Below the pieces are notes generated by a model. It did not search any database and had not been told where the DNA came from. It saw only the letters and a program-made list of their open reading frames with translations. A program made the position numbers and the translations under genes. From Enterovibrio norvegicus FF-33 (GTDB lineage Bacteria; Pseudomonadota; Gammaproteobacteria; Enterobacterales; Vibrionaceae), in assembly GCF_000286835.2 (NCBI RefSeq), contig NZ_AJYD02000038.1, positions 801,499-865,498 on the forward strand: a stretch of DNA of 64,000 nt, read 5' to 3'. Shown here piece by piece: positions 34,590-43,340 of the stretch (its first letter is position 1; every line of letters starts with the position of its first letter).

Positions 34590-36065
34590 TCATTCATCCA
34601 GCGACTGTGGCAACCCTCGATCGTTGATGAGTTGGGCGTGAAAGCGTTTTAGTTTTCTGGGCTCGGTGACACCGCAGGCGCGGGCAATCACACCCACTTC
34701 GTACATCAGGTTTGTTGCGTAGTGTGCAACACGCTCGGCTTTGTCGCTGACCACCAGACCTTTATGTAACTTTCGGTCATGGGTAGTGATGCCTGTTGGG
34801 CAGGTGTTTTTGTTGCATTGCAACGCCTGAATACAACCGAGTGAGAACATAAAACCACGCGCCGACGTGATAAAATCTGCCCCTATACACATTGCCCATG
34901 CGACCTCCGCTGGGTTCACCAATTTACCCGAAACAATCACTTTCACGCGTTGTTTGAGCCCATGACTCTCAAGTTTGTCAACAAGCATGGGCAAACTACG
35001 CTTAATCGGTAAGCCCATAAAGTCCATCAGCGACTGCGGCGCGGCACCTGTCCCTCCATCCGCGGAATCAAGGGTAATAAAGTCTGGCGCAGATGAGATA
35101 CCACGGCTGTGAATAGTCAGCATTAACTCGTCAAGCCAGCCATAAGCGCCGAGTACCATTTTGAAGCCAACAGGTTTTCCTGTAACTTGGCGGATTCTAT
35201 CTATCATATCCAGCAAGTCATCAACGCAACGGATGTCTTTGTGCCCATTCGGGCTAATGGAATCCTCTCCTTCGAGAATGCCTCGAATGGCTGCAATTTC
35301 AGCGCTGACTTTATTACCAGGTAAGATCCCGCCTTTGCCCGGTTTTGCGCCTTGACTCATTTTGATTTCAAACATGCGTACTTGTTGATGAGCCGCAATG
35401 GCTTTGAGCCTTTCGTCGCTCAGTTCACCGTTTTCATCACGCACTCCATATTTAGCCGTGCCAATTTGGAACACAATATCTGCACCTCCCTCAAGATGAT
35501 ACGGTGACAAACCGCCTTCGCCAGTGTTCATCCAGACACCCGCTTTTTTGGCACCTTTGGACAAGGAAAGCACGGCCGGCACACTGAGTGCGCCAAAACT
35601 CATGCCGGAGATGTTGAAAATGCTTGAAGTGGTGTAGGGGACGCGTGCAACCCCTTCACCAATAGTGACAGCACTGGCAGGCACTGCATCTTCAGACAGT
35701 GTTGGAAATGGGCAATTAAGAAAGATGACATCGCCGGGCTGATTCAATGGGCGTGTTGACCCAAACGCGACAGTGCTGTCGATGTTTTTGGCTGCGCGAT
35801 ACACCCAACTGCGCTGAGCCCGGTTAAAAGGGAGTTCATCGCGGTCTTGTGCGAAGAAATATTGGCGAAAAAATTCCCCCATATGTTCGAACCAATATCG
35901 AAAGCGTCCTACGACAGGATAGTTACGTCGTATTGCCTGCTTTGTTTGAGTGACATCACGGATGTAGAGGTAAATGATGCAGAGAAACAAGCAGCCCAGC
36001 AGGAAAATAAAGAGAGCGGCACTGATTTCCAAAAGGTGGGTTGCCCAACTTGCCATGACGTCCAT
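34590..36065 (-). CDS. FMN-binding glutamate-synthase-family protein
   Basis: This 491-residue protein resembles the FMN-binding domain of glutamate synthase and archaeal-type stand-alone versions, with an added N-terminal membrane helix (residues about 12-35). Flavin-barrel signatures are ISGMSFGALS, MSQGAKPGKGG and LDSADGGTGAAP. Cysteines in LGCIQALQCNKNTCPTGI fit an Fe-S cluster site. It lacks a glutaminase domain, so the physiological reaction is unknown. The ATG at 36065 has AAGGA 7 bases upstream, better than the longer start at 36083. Confidence 0.87.
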   Translation of the reverse strand: MDVMASWATHLLEISAALFIFLLGCLFLCIIYLYIRDVTQTKQAIRRNYPVVGRFRYWFEHMGEFFRQYFFAQDRDELPFNRAQRSWVYRAAKNIDSTVAFGSTRPLNQPGDVIFLNCPFPTLSEDAVPASAVTIGEGVARVPYTTSSIFNISGMSFGALSVPAVLSLSKGAKKAGVWMNTGEGGLSPYHLEGGADIVFQIGTAKYGVRDENGELSDERLKAIAAHQQVRMFEIKMSQGAKPGKGGILPGNKVSAEIAAIRGILEGEDSISPNGHKDIRCVDDLLDMIDRIRQVTGKPVGFKMVLGAYGWLDELMLTIHSRGISSAPDFITLDSADGGTGAAPQSLMDFMGLPIKRSLPMLVDKLESHGLKQRVKVIVSGKLVNPAEVAWAMCIGADFITSARGFMFSLGCIQALQCNKNTCPTGITTHDRKLHKGLVVSDKAERVAHYATNLMYEVGVIARACGVTEPRKLKRFHAQLINDRGLPQSLDE

Positions 36066-36308
36066 GAGGTTTCCTTTTTCCATTTTGTTGCAGCTGATGA
36101 GTCGTTAGACCGGATTCACCAATCTATACTTTCCGTTAAATATCACAGACTCGTATTTGTGCTTCGTCGACGCGTTTTATACCTGATGATAAAAAAGGTA
36201 TTGAGATGAAGTTTGCTTGGCGATATGACTGTCAAGAATCCCAAAAATTGTCACACAATCAGCGACGAAACCCGTTAAGTTATTGGAATCAGGGTAAAGG
36301 AGAATGAC

Positions 36309-36845
36309 ATGTTTAATCGTGTTCTTACGTTTTGGTTTGAAGAGCTAACGCCTAAAGATTGGTTCGTAAAAAATGCTGATTTAGATAAAGAAATTGAGCA
36401 ACGTTTTTTGCCTGTGTTAGAAAGGGCTACACGATGTGAACTCGTGGATTGGCGTGACACAGCGAAGGGTCGTTTGGCCGAGATTATCGTGTTAGATCAG
36501 TTTTCACGGAATGTGTATCGCGATACGCCGTTGTCATTTGCGCAAGATCCGATGGCATTAGCGCTAGCACAAGAAGCCTTAAGTCTGGGTCTCGATAGAG
36601 AGTTGACGGAAGTTGAACGTCCTTTTTTGTACATGCCGTTCATGCACAGTGAGTCATTGGAAGTTCATAAAGAATCGGTACAACTCTTTGATAGCCTGGA
36701 AGAGAAAACCTGTTACGAGTTTGAGCTGAAACATAAAGTGATTATCGACCGTTTTGGCCGGTATCCGCACCGCAATATGATACTGGGTCGTGAGTCGACT
36801 CCAGAAGAAATCGAGTTTTTGAAACAACCAGGTTCAGGCTTTTAG
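36309..36845 (+). CDS. DUF924 family protein
   Basis: This 178-residue protein is of the DUF924 type, expected to be helical and TPR-like. Typical motifs are VLTFWFEE, IIVLDQFSRNVYRDTP, FLYMPFMHSE and FGRYPHRN. Function is unknown. AAAGGAG lies 6 bases before the ATG. Confidence 0.9.
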   Translation: MFNRVLTFWFEELTPKDWFVKNADLDKEIEQRFLPVLERATRCELVDWRDTAKGRLAEIIVLDQFSRNVYRDTPLSFAQDPMALALAQEALSLGLDRELTEVERPFLYMPFMHSESLEVHKESVQLFDSLEEKTCYEFELKHKVIIDRFGRYPHRNMILGRESTPEEIEFLKQPGSGF

Positions 36846-36866
36846 GCTGTCGATTGCGGGTGTACG

Positions 36867-36903
36867 AAGGGGCTCCCGAGAGCGGGTTGCTCCCGGCCCC
36901 CTT
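36867..36903. terminator. GC-rich hairpin between convergent genes
   Basis: AAGGGGC pairs with the GCCCCCTT region, with further pairing of GAGC/GCTC inside. It serves the end of the DUF924 gene and of the ABC transporter operon. Confidence 0.7.
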
Positions 36904-36918
36904 CTTGTTGGTTGTTAG

Positions 36919-37785
36919 CTAGGTGTTGGTTTGATCGCCTCTGGATGATACCCAGATACTGGCGAGCGCCAACATGGCGGATGCGACCATGAGCAGTAAA
37001 GAGACGGCGTTAATGACGGGTGTTGAACCTTCTCGCAGGCGATCAAACATGGCAATGGTCAGCGGCGCGTCAGAGCCGACTAGCATCAGTGTCGTGTTGA
37101 AGTTCTCAAACGACATTAAAAACGCAATGATCCCTGCGCCAATCAATGCAGGACGCAAAAATGGTAAGGTGATAGTAAACACGGCTTCTGTTTTCGTGGC
37201 ACCGAGATTCAGCGCAGCCTCTTCTAAGCTGATATCAAATTTGCGCAGTCTTGCCGCAATCACCAAGGTACAAATGGTGGTGATAAAGGCAAACTGACCC
37301 AGTACCACGAGCACCAGTCCCGGTCGCATCCACTCAATATCCCAGCCTATGCTGTCTTCAATGCCATTGGCGATGGTGCTGCTCATCAGCAGAATCGACA
37401 CGCCTAAAATCACGCCAGGAATTACCAATGGCAATAAAAGCAGCACATAGCAGAACCCTTTGAAGCGAAATTCAAACCGCTCAAAAAGGAATGCGTTTGT
37501 GGTGGCGAAGGTCAGTGAACACAGGGTGACAGCGATGGCAACAAACAAGCTGACGCCAATGCCGTCCGTGAGTTCTCGGTCATGAAAAATGCCCACTTTA
37601 GGTTCGGACGTACCTGTAAACCAATCCATGGTGAACCCGTTCCACGGCAGGGAAGGGAACAAACTGTCGTTAAATGAGAACACGGCAACCACGACTAATG
37701 GCAGCATCAGAAAAAGGAAGAAAAGGGCAATGTATCCCTGATAAGCACGGGCGAAACGTTTATTGGTAGGCAATGAAGGGATCAT
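36919..37785 (-). CDS. potI: Polyamine-type ABC transporter permease (PotC/PotI-like)
   Basis: This 288-residue inner-membrane permease has about six membrane segments and the EAA loop (LEEAALNLGATKTEAVFTIT). It is the last gene of a four-gene operon (binding protein, ATPase, two permeases) in the order of E. coli potFGHI. Spermidine or putrescine is the likely substrate, but related amino-acid-like compounds cannot be excluded. Confidence 0.88.
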   Translation of the reverse strand: MIPSLPTNKRFARAYQGYIALFFLFLMLPLVVVAVFSFNDSLFPSLPWNGFTMDWFTGTSEPKVGIFHDRELTDGIGVSLFVAIAVTLCSLTFATTNAFLFERFEFRFKGFCYVLLLLPLVIPGVILGVSILLMSSTIANGIEDSIGWDIEWMRPGLVLVVLGQFAFITTICTLVIAARLRKFDISLEEAALNLGATKTEAVFTITLPFLRPALIGAGIIAFLMSFENFNTTLMLVGSDAPLTIAMFDRLREGSTPVINAVSLLLMVASAMLALASIWVSSRGDQTNT

Positions 37786-37789
37786 GTTG

Positions 37790-38650
37790 TTACCCCATTG
37801 TCTTAACGAAGGATTGTCGAGTCAGCTTCAAGCCGCCCCAGACCATCAGTGATGACATGCCCAGCAGCAAAATGCCGAACGCAGAGCCTTGTTCCCAGTT
37901 GAAGCGAGTGATGAACTGGGTAAATATTTGTTCGGTAAACCACAGGCTGTCTTTTCCGCCCAGCAATGTTGGGGTGAGGTAATTACCTAACGTCAGCATG
38001 AAGACCACAATGCACCCAGCCACAATGCCGCTCATGGCATGGGGTATCACGACTTCTCGCATTACATCCCAACTGCTTCCGCCCAAATCATAGGCCGCTT
38101 CAATAAGACTGTTATCAAGGCTGTCTAGTGTGGTGACAAGGGGCACGACCATAAACAACATGGAGGTGTAGACCAACCCCACCATGATGGTCACATCGTT
38201 GTATAGTAGCTCAACGGGTTGATCAACAAGGCCAAGGGTTTGCAGTAAACCGCTCACTAACCCTGACTCGCGTAACAAGATCATCCAGCCGTAAGATCGC
38301 ACCAATTCACTGACCCAAAATGGCAGTAAACAGGCGACAAACAGCAAGCTTTTAGCTTTTCCTTGGCACACCTTGGCAATATAAAAGGCGACTGGAAAGG
38401 CGATCACTAAGGTTAGGGCTGTTGCTAACAAGGACATCACCGCGGTGCGCATAAAGGTACGCCAGTAAAGAGGCTCACTGAAAAACGTGGCGTAGTTTTC
38501 GATACTCAGTACCTTCGCGCCACCGACCGCGCGGTCGTGAATCGAAATAGAAAACATCTGCATATGAGGCAAGATGATCAGCAGTGTCAGCCAAAGTAGA
38601 AAGGGCGTCAGCAGCAGAAACAGGGCAAGTCGGTTACCTCGTTCAATCAT
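37790..38650 (-). CDS. potH: Polyamine-type ABC transporter permease (PotB/PotH-like)
   Basis: This 286-residue permease partners the preceding one, with about six membrane helices and the EAA loop near LIEAAYDLGGSSWDVMREVV. It lies 4 bp from potI and 9 bp from potG. Pairing of two different permeases is standard for this transporter family. Confidence 0.88.
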   Translation of the reverse strand: MIERGNRLALFLLLTPFLLWLTLLIILPHMQMFSISIHDRAVGGAKVLSIENYATFFSEPLYWRTFMRTAVMSLLATALTLVIAFPVAFYIAKVCQGKAKSLLFVACLLPFWVSELVRSYGWMILLRESGLVSGLLQTLGLVDQPVELLYNDVTIMVGLVYTSMLFMVVPLVTTLDSLDNSLIEAAYDLGGSSWDVMREVVIPHAMSGIVAGCIVVFMLTLGNYLTPTLLGGKDSLWFTEQIFTQFITRFNWEQGSAFGILLLGMSSLMVWGGLKLTRQSFVKTMG

Positions 38651-38659
38651 GGTGGAGTC

Positions 38660-39766
38660 CTATTTCTGTGAGGGTAGGCAGCGAGAAAACTGCGACTGCC
38701 AATGCACAAACAGTGCGTCGCCAGGACGTACATGACGAAACGCTTCGGTTTGCGGTAATTGAACGGAAAATTGCGTTTGGTGCTGTGGGCAATCGACCAC
38801 CAATTGGCTGCGAGAACCGTCAAACAGGATCTCTTTCACTGCGACATCAAACCCGTTGTCGGCAGTCGCAGGCTTGGCGTCTGGAAAAGCAATGCTGATC
38901 GCTTCTGGACGCACAAACACATCAGAGCGTTGACCAATTGAAAGCGGGCTTCCCGCATTGGCCTGCATAATGTCACCGCCTTCGCCTTTCAAGGTAACCA
39001 CGTTGCCATTGATGGCAGTGACGGTGCCCGTGCGTTGATTATTTTCGCCGACAAATTTGGCGACAAATGCGGTGGAAGGTGAATAGTAAAGGTCCTGCGG
39101 TGTGCCGAGTTGTTCAAACTGGCCGTTGTTCATTACGGCGACTTGGTCGGACATGACCAAGGCTTCTGATTGGTCGTGGGTGATGTAAACAAAGGTGGTA
39201 CCAAATTCTTGTTGTAAGTGTTTCAGTTCCACTTTCATTTGTTCGCGCAGTTTTAAATCCAGCGCGCCGAGAGGTTCATCAAGCAAAAGTACGTCAGGGT
39301 TTAATACCAGACACCGCGCGATGGCTATACGCTGTTTTTGACCGCCAGAAAGCTGGGAAATCTGCTTTGGACCACTGCCAGAAAGTCCCACGCGCGCGAG
39401 CACTTCATCGATTTTCTTTTTAATTTCATGCGACGGCGTTTTGCGGCGGCGAAGCCCATAGCCAATGTTTTCAGCCACGGTCATGGTGGGGAAAAGGGCC
39501 AAATGCTGAAACACCATATTGACGGGGCGTCGATTTGGGCTGATATCGTTTACTCGTTTCCCTTTAATAAAAATGTCGCCATGACTGGCTTGCTCAAACC
39601 CGGCAAGCATTCTTAGCAGGGTGGTTTTTCCGCAACCTGATGGGCCGAGAATGGAGAAGAAGCTGCCGTTAGGCACGGTGAAATCAATGTTGTCTACGGC
39701 CGTGAAATCGGCGAAGGCTTTGGTCAATGCCCGGCATTCGAGATCCGGGATAGGGTGTTCTGTCAT
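38660..39766 (-). CDS. potG: Polyamine-type ABC transporter ATPase (PotA/PotG-like)
   Basis: This 368-residue ATPase drives the importer. Walker A is GPSGCGKTT (about residue 41), the signature is LSGGQKQRIAIARCL, and Walker B is DVLLLDEPLGALD. A C-terminal TOBE-type regulatory domain follows (DVFVRPEAISIAF). It is separated from the binding-protein gene by a hairpin. Confidence 0.92.
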   Translation of the reverse strand: MTEHPIPDLECRALTKAFADFTAVDNIDFTVPNGSFFSILGPSGCGKTTLLRMLAGFEQASHGDIFIKGKRVNDISPNRRPVNMVFQHLALFPTMTVAENIGYGLRRRKTPSHEIKKKIDEVLARVGLSGSGPKQISQLSGGQKQRIAIARCLVLNPDVLLLDEPLGALDLKLREQMKVELKHLQQEFGTTFVYITHDQSEALVMSDQVAVMNNGQFEQLGTPQDLYYSPSTAFVAKFVGENNQRTGTVTAINGNVVTLKGEGGDIMQANAGSPLSIGQRSDVFVRPEAISIAFPDAKPATADNGFDVAVKEILFDGSRSQLVVDCPQHQTQFSVQLPQTEAFRHVRPGDALFVHWQSQFSRCLPSQK

Positions 39767-39851
39767 GAAAGTACCGCCAATTGGTTCAGACTAGGTCACA
39801 ATATGGGTCAACAAAAACGACCAAAAACATGCGATAAAGAGTGTGATAGAA

Positions 39852-39876
39852 ACGGCCTGTGCGGATCACAGGCCGT
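39852..39876 (-). terminator. Hairpin between the binding protein and ATPase genes
   Basis: A perfect 10-bp stem ACGGCCTGTG/CACAGGCCGT with a 5-nt loop lies just after the binding-protein stop. A short TTTC follows on the minus strand. It likely reduces read-through, so the binding protein is made in excess, as is usual for ABC importers. Confidence 0.65.
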
Positions 39877-39894
39877 GATGGGAGACTAACGAGC

Positions 39895-40959
39895 TTAGTT
39901 TGCTGCTTTCACGCGATCGAGCACCAAGCCTTCCATTTCTTCTAAACCAGCAGGCACAGTTGGATACCATTTGATGTTATCGATGTCTGCTTGCGGGAAG
40001 CTGGTTTGGAACTGGGCTTTTGCGGTGTCGTTGACAAAATTATCTGCACCTTTAGACGCAGTAAAGTTGCCTGCTGACTCAGTGATTTTTGCGGCAACCT
40101 CAGGCTGGTTAACGAAGTTAATCCACTGGTAAGCGGCATCAACCGCTTTGGATTTTCTTGGAATCGCGAAGGTATCAATCCAGCCTAGCGCACCAGAAGC
40201 AGGGGCGACAAAATTGATGTCAGCATTGTCTCTGTTTACTTTCCATCCACCTGCATCCCACGCCATTGCACCAACCACTTCACCAGAACGCACAAGGTTG
40301 AGCAGCTCATCACCGCCTGACCAATACGCTTTCACGTTGGGTTTGCACTCGACCAGCTTCGCTTCTACTTTGTCCAAAATGGCTTTGTATTTAGCCGGAT
40401 CGCTGTAGGCGGCAAACGGGTCTTCTCCCATGGCAAATGCGAAGCCTATTAAGGTTGGTCGCTTGAGGCGATAAGACACTTTGCCTTCGTACTGTTTATT
40501 ACACAGATCGGTGTAATCTTTGATCATGCCTGCGTTTTTGGTGTTTATGACCAAGCCGCTGGTACCCCAAATGTGTGGTACACCATAAACCTCACCATCT
40601 AGTGCCGTGTTTTTCTTGGTGGCGTCTACCATGGAAGGGATCAACAGTGCCGTGTCGACCTTGCTCATATCGATAGGCTGATAGATACCAAAATCACGTT
40701 GTGCGCCGGTAATACGGTCCTGACTTGGTTGAACGAGATCAAAGCCTGAGCCGCGCGTTGCGCGCAGTTTTGAAATCATATCTTCATTGTTTGATTTGGT
40801 GACTTTGACTTCAATACCCGTTTCTTTCTCGAACTGGTCAATCACTTCTTGCGGTGCATACCCCCCCCACGTCAACAGGCGAAGGGTTTCAGCATTGACA
40901 GCTTGCGCAGAGAGCAATGTTCCTGCTGCAAGCGCAACAGTGAGTTTTAAGCTATTCAT
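39895..40959 (-). CDS. potF: Polyamine-type periplasmic substrate-binding protein (PotD/PotF-like)
   Basis: This 354-residue periplasmic protein has a signal peptide (cleavage after AVNA) and starts ETLRLLTWGGYAP, the classic PotD/PotF beginning. The family pattern continues with VPHIWGTSGLVINT and AMAWDAGGWKV. AAGGA lies 7 bases before the ATG. Codons for the WGG motif create a run of eight G (C on the plus strand, 40861-40868), a potential slippage site close to the N-terminus. Confidence 0.92.
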   Translation of the reverse strand: MNSLKLTVALAAGTLLSAQAVNAETLRLLTWGGYAPQEVIDQFEKETGIEVKVTKSNNEDMISKLRATRGSGFDLVQPSQDRITGAQRDFGIYQPIDMSKVDTALLIPSMVDATKKNTALDGEVYGVPHIWGTSGLVINTKNAGMIKDYTDLCNKQYEGKVSYRLKRPTLIGFAFAMGEDPFAAYSDPAKYKAILDKVEAKLVECKPNVKAYWSGGDELLNLVRSGEVVGAMAWDAGGWKVNRDNADINFVAPASGALGWIDTFAIPRKSKAVDAAYQWINFVNQPEVAAKITESAGNFTASKGADNFVNDTAKAQFQTSFPQADIDNIKWYPTVPAGLEEMEGLVLDRVKAAN

Positions 40960-41510
40960 CTTTCGTTCCTTTTGATGGGGGACAGCGTAGGCATCATCCT
41001 TGCTGTTCGGAGCTAACTTGGCACGTCTGCTTCGAACGGTACGAATATCTTGTTACGTTTTTTTTACAAGTTAGTGAAATAGCTATGATCTAAAGCGGAA
41101 GAAATAACCAATAAGCGATCTCACATCTGTGAACGTAATCACGCGGTAGGGCCAACATTTATCTTTAATTATTAATTGGTTGACCGTGTCTTAGTAGCGA
41201 TGCGTTTGATTTGAGAGTGAAAGGGGGTGATAAAATAAGGAAAGGTGGAATAGACATTGATTGACTTGAGTCATGCATCGGCTCCTGTCGGACATACCAG
41301 CATATTTTTGTGTGAGACGACCAAGCCAGATAGTCGCGCAACACTTGTATACTTAATCACATGGCGTAGCGTTACCGATCACTTTTCGGTGATCCTTGTT
41401 TTGCACACTCGTGTATTGAAAATCATACTCATGAACAGTGACATGCTCTTTGCTACCGAAATGCTGAAAGGAGTTTGTTTATTCCAAATGTAAGCAATAA
41501 GAGGTGCGTC
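40960..41510. other. Intergenic region, no gene seen
   Basis: About 550 bases between divergent genes. The potF promoter should lie near its left end; I cannot choose boxes with confidence. A 78-codon frame (41257-41493) shows no ribosome site or recognisable protein. Confidence 0.45.
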
Positions 41511-41786
41511 ATGAAAAATGAACTCAACATTGCCAAGTTGTTGGCGGCGTTCGAAGTGATTATGGAAAAAGGCGAAACGACTGAATTTGGTAAACGCTAT
41601 CAAGGGGTTGAAGCATCAACTGACTATGATGGATATAACGTGTATTTGAAGGGCAATGGTGTTGAATTGCATATTGGATTTCACAACATTTATGATCTTA
41701 AGTATGACCAGGCTCATCTCAAGGACAGCTTTTTGAAGAAAATCGATAGTCTGCTTCAGGATACGCCCGCGGGTGATCATCGGTAA
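41511..41786 (+). CDS. DUF3081-like small protein
   Basis: This 91-residue protein begins MKNELNIAKLLAAFEVIMEK and contains TDYDGYNVYL and HIGFHN, which resembles DUF3081, a family of short proteins in Vibrionaceae and relatives with no known function. I place the start at 41511 (GGTG upstream); a longer frame from 41475 has no support. Confidence 0.65.
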   Translation: MKNELNIAKLLAAFEVIMEKGETTEFGKRYQGVEASTDYDGYNVYLKGNGVELHIGFHNIYDLKYDQAHLKDSFLKKIDSLLQDTPAGDHR

Positions 41787-41846
41787 AAAAAGTCCGGACT
41801 CTGAAGTGACCCCGTAAAGTTGGACATTTCACTCTCCGGACTTTTT
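41785..41846. terminator. Bidirectional terminator carrying a 28-bp insertion-like segment
   Basis: AAAAGTCCGGA (ending 41798) pairs with TCCGGACTTTT (from 41835), with A-run and T-run on the outsides. The loop holds 28 bases (41803-41830) flanked by ACTCT on both sides. The middle contains TGACCCCGTAAAGTTGGACA, which resembles termini of IS3-family elements. Confidence 0.7.
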
Positions 41847-41874
41847 ATCTTTAGCAGACGGCGAGTTTTATTAA

Positions 41875-42942
41875 CTAGGCTGCTTTGGTGCGCGGGATCT
41901 GGTGAGGTTTACTGTTATTCATTTGGACTAGAAAGCGTGTGAAAGGCAGCTTTTCCAACAAGAAAACCAATCCAAATGAGAGTAAAACAGTCAATGGCGC
42001 GAGCAACATATCTTTAACAGGTCCTTCGATGGCGAAAGCGCCAAGGACGTTAAACAACACAATCATCACAACAAAGTGCGCCACATAAACGCCCAGAACA
42101 CGCTGACTCAAAGCAAACGTCACGGGTGAATTCCCCCACGTTGGGTGATTGAGTAGCAGACTAAAAATACCGATGGCCATGATTGGCGTACCTAGCAAGA
42201 AGTCATGTGTTGCCATCCAAATATCGTATTGACTGAGCAATGCCCCTTCTGCCAAACATAATGACAACCCACCCAAGAACATTGCTACTGATACCTTTGT
42301 TGAAAATGTTATGTTTCGACGACGTAATTCGAAGCCCGCGACAACCATCAGCAAGCTAAAGAAGGGACCATTGCGGGTGAAAATTGGCGCCTCACCTTCC
42401 ATGATGGGTTGATAGCTTCCCGCACCTAGGCCCCACATATAGAGACCGAGGGCCAATGGTACCATTAAGGATTGCTGCTTGAATCTGATGAGTAATGCAA
42501 TGATGCCAAGGGCACAAAGTAACCCTGGAATGTACCAAAGATGAACCATGCCACCTTCAAATAACGTATTCAGGGGTGAGTCTAATAGAAAGTTCCAGTA
42601 TCCAATACGAGCAGCTAGATAGCCTTCTGTCATCGCCACATCGAAACGAAATGGGATTAACAAATAGATAGCACTCCACGCTAACCAGATAGCCACCAGA
42701 GGTTTGGCATAATGTGAGAATGTCTTAGACGGTGCCTGAGTCAGTTTGGGCTGGGTAAAGTACCCCGTCAGCAAAAAGAAGAAAGGAACCGCAAAACGAG
42801 ACAGTTGATTGATGACATCAGAGAGAATATTGATGTTCTGGCTGTAAGCGTCACCACGCAAAGGCCCAGCATGGATAATGACCACGGCAAATATTGCCAA
42901 CAGGCGTCCCATCTCCAACGATGAAATACGGGCGGAAGACAT
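41875..42942 (-). CDS. Membrane acyltransferase (acyltransferase-3 family)
   Basis: This 355-residue protein has about ten membrane segments. It opens RISSLEMGRLLAIFAVVIIH and continues with RFAVPFFFLLTGYF, which is typical of the OafA/WecH acyltransferase-3 family that O-acetylates surface sugars. The acceptor is unknown. Confidence 0.87.
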   Translation of the reverse strand: MSSARISSLEMGRLLAIFAVVIIHAGPLRGDAYSQNINILSDVINQLSRFAVPFFFLLTGYFTQPKLTQAPSKTFSHYAKPLVAIWLAWSAIYLLIPFRFDVAMTEGYLAARIGYWNFLLDSPLNTLFEGGMVHLWYIPGLLCALGIIALLIRFKQQSLMVPLALGLYMWGLGAGSYQPIMEGEAPIFTRNGPFFSLLMVVAGFELRRRNITFSTKVSVAMFLGGLSLCLAEGALLSQYDIWMATHDFLLGTPIMAIGIFSLLLNHPTWGNSPVTFALSQRVLGVYVAHFVVMIVLFNVLGAFAIEGPVKDMLLAPLTVLLSFGLVFLLEKLPFTRFLVQMNNSKPHQIPRTKAA

Positions 42943-43340
42943 ACAAATTCCTTAGACGCAAAACTAAGCGCGACTTGCGCAAAAAAGTGCACTGACTATA
43001 AGGATTTATTGAACCAAAACTGAGTTATTCCTCTCGATTTTGCGAAGAGGTAAGGCAAAGTTCGAGTAACTCGGTGCGCATGGTTGAAAAAAAGCCAATC
43101 TGTATCCACAAACAAAGTCGTCACTTCTAATGGAATCAGGATTGGGGACAATGCCACCTGCATAAACACGCAAGCAGAAAAGAACGCCGGAGATAAACGT
43201 GATTGGGTCTGAAATGTGGTTAGAAATACAGCAACATAAACTTAAATTATCTCGCTGTGTACAACATGTTTCTTTACGCGACAACGCCTGCTATAATCTC
43301 CGCCCTTATATAAGCCAGTAATTGTTTATAGAGACGAACA
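42943..43340 (+). promoter_or_regulatory. Upstream region of the EF-G gene with a -10 box
   Basis: TATAAT at 43292-43297 lies 44 bases before the start codon. The -35 box is poor. The rest of this roughly 400-base stretch holds no recognisable gene. Confidence 0.5.

Noticed and set aside
41257-41493. 78-codon plus-strand frame
   Set aside because: No ribosome site, no family resemblance, and it overlaps the upstream region of the DUF3081-like gene.
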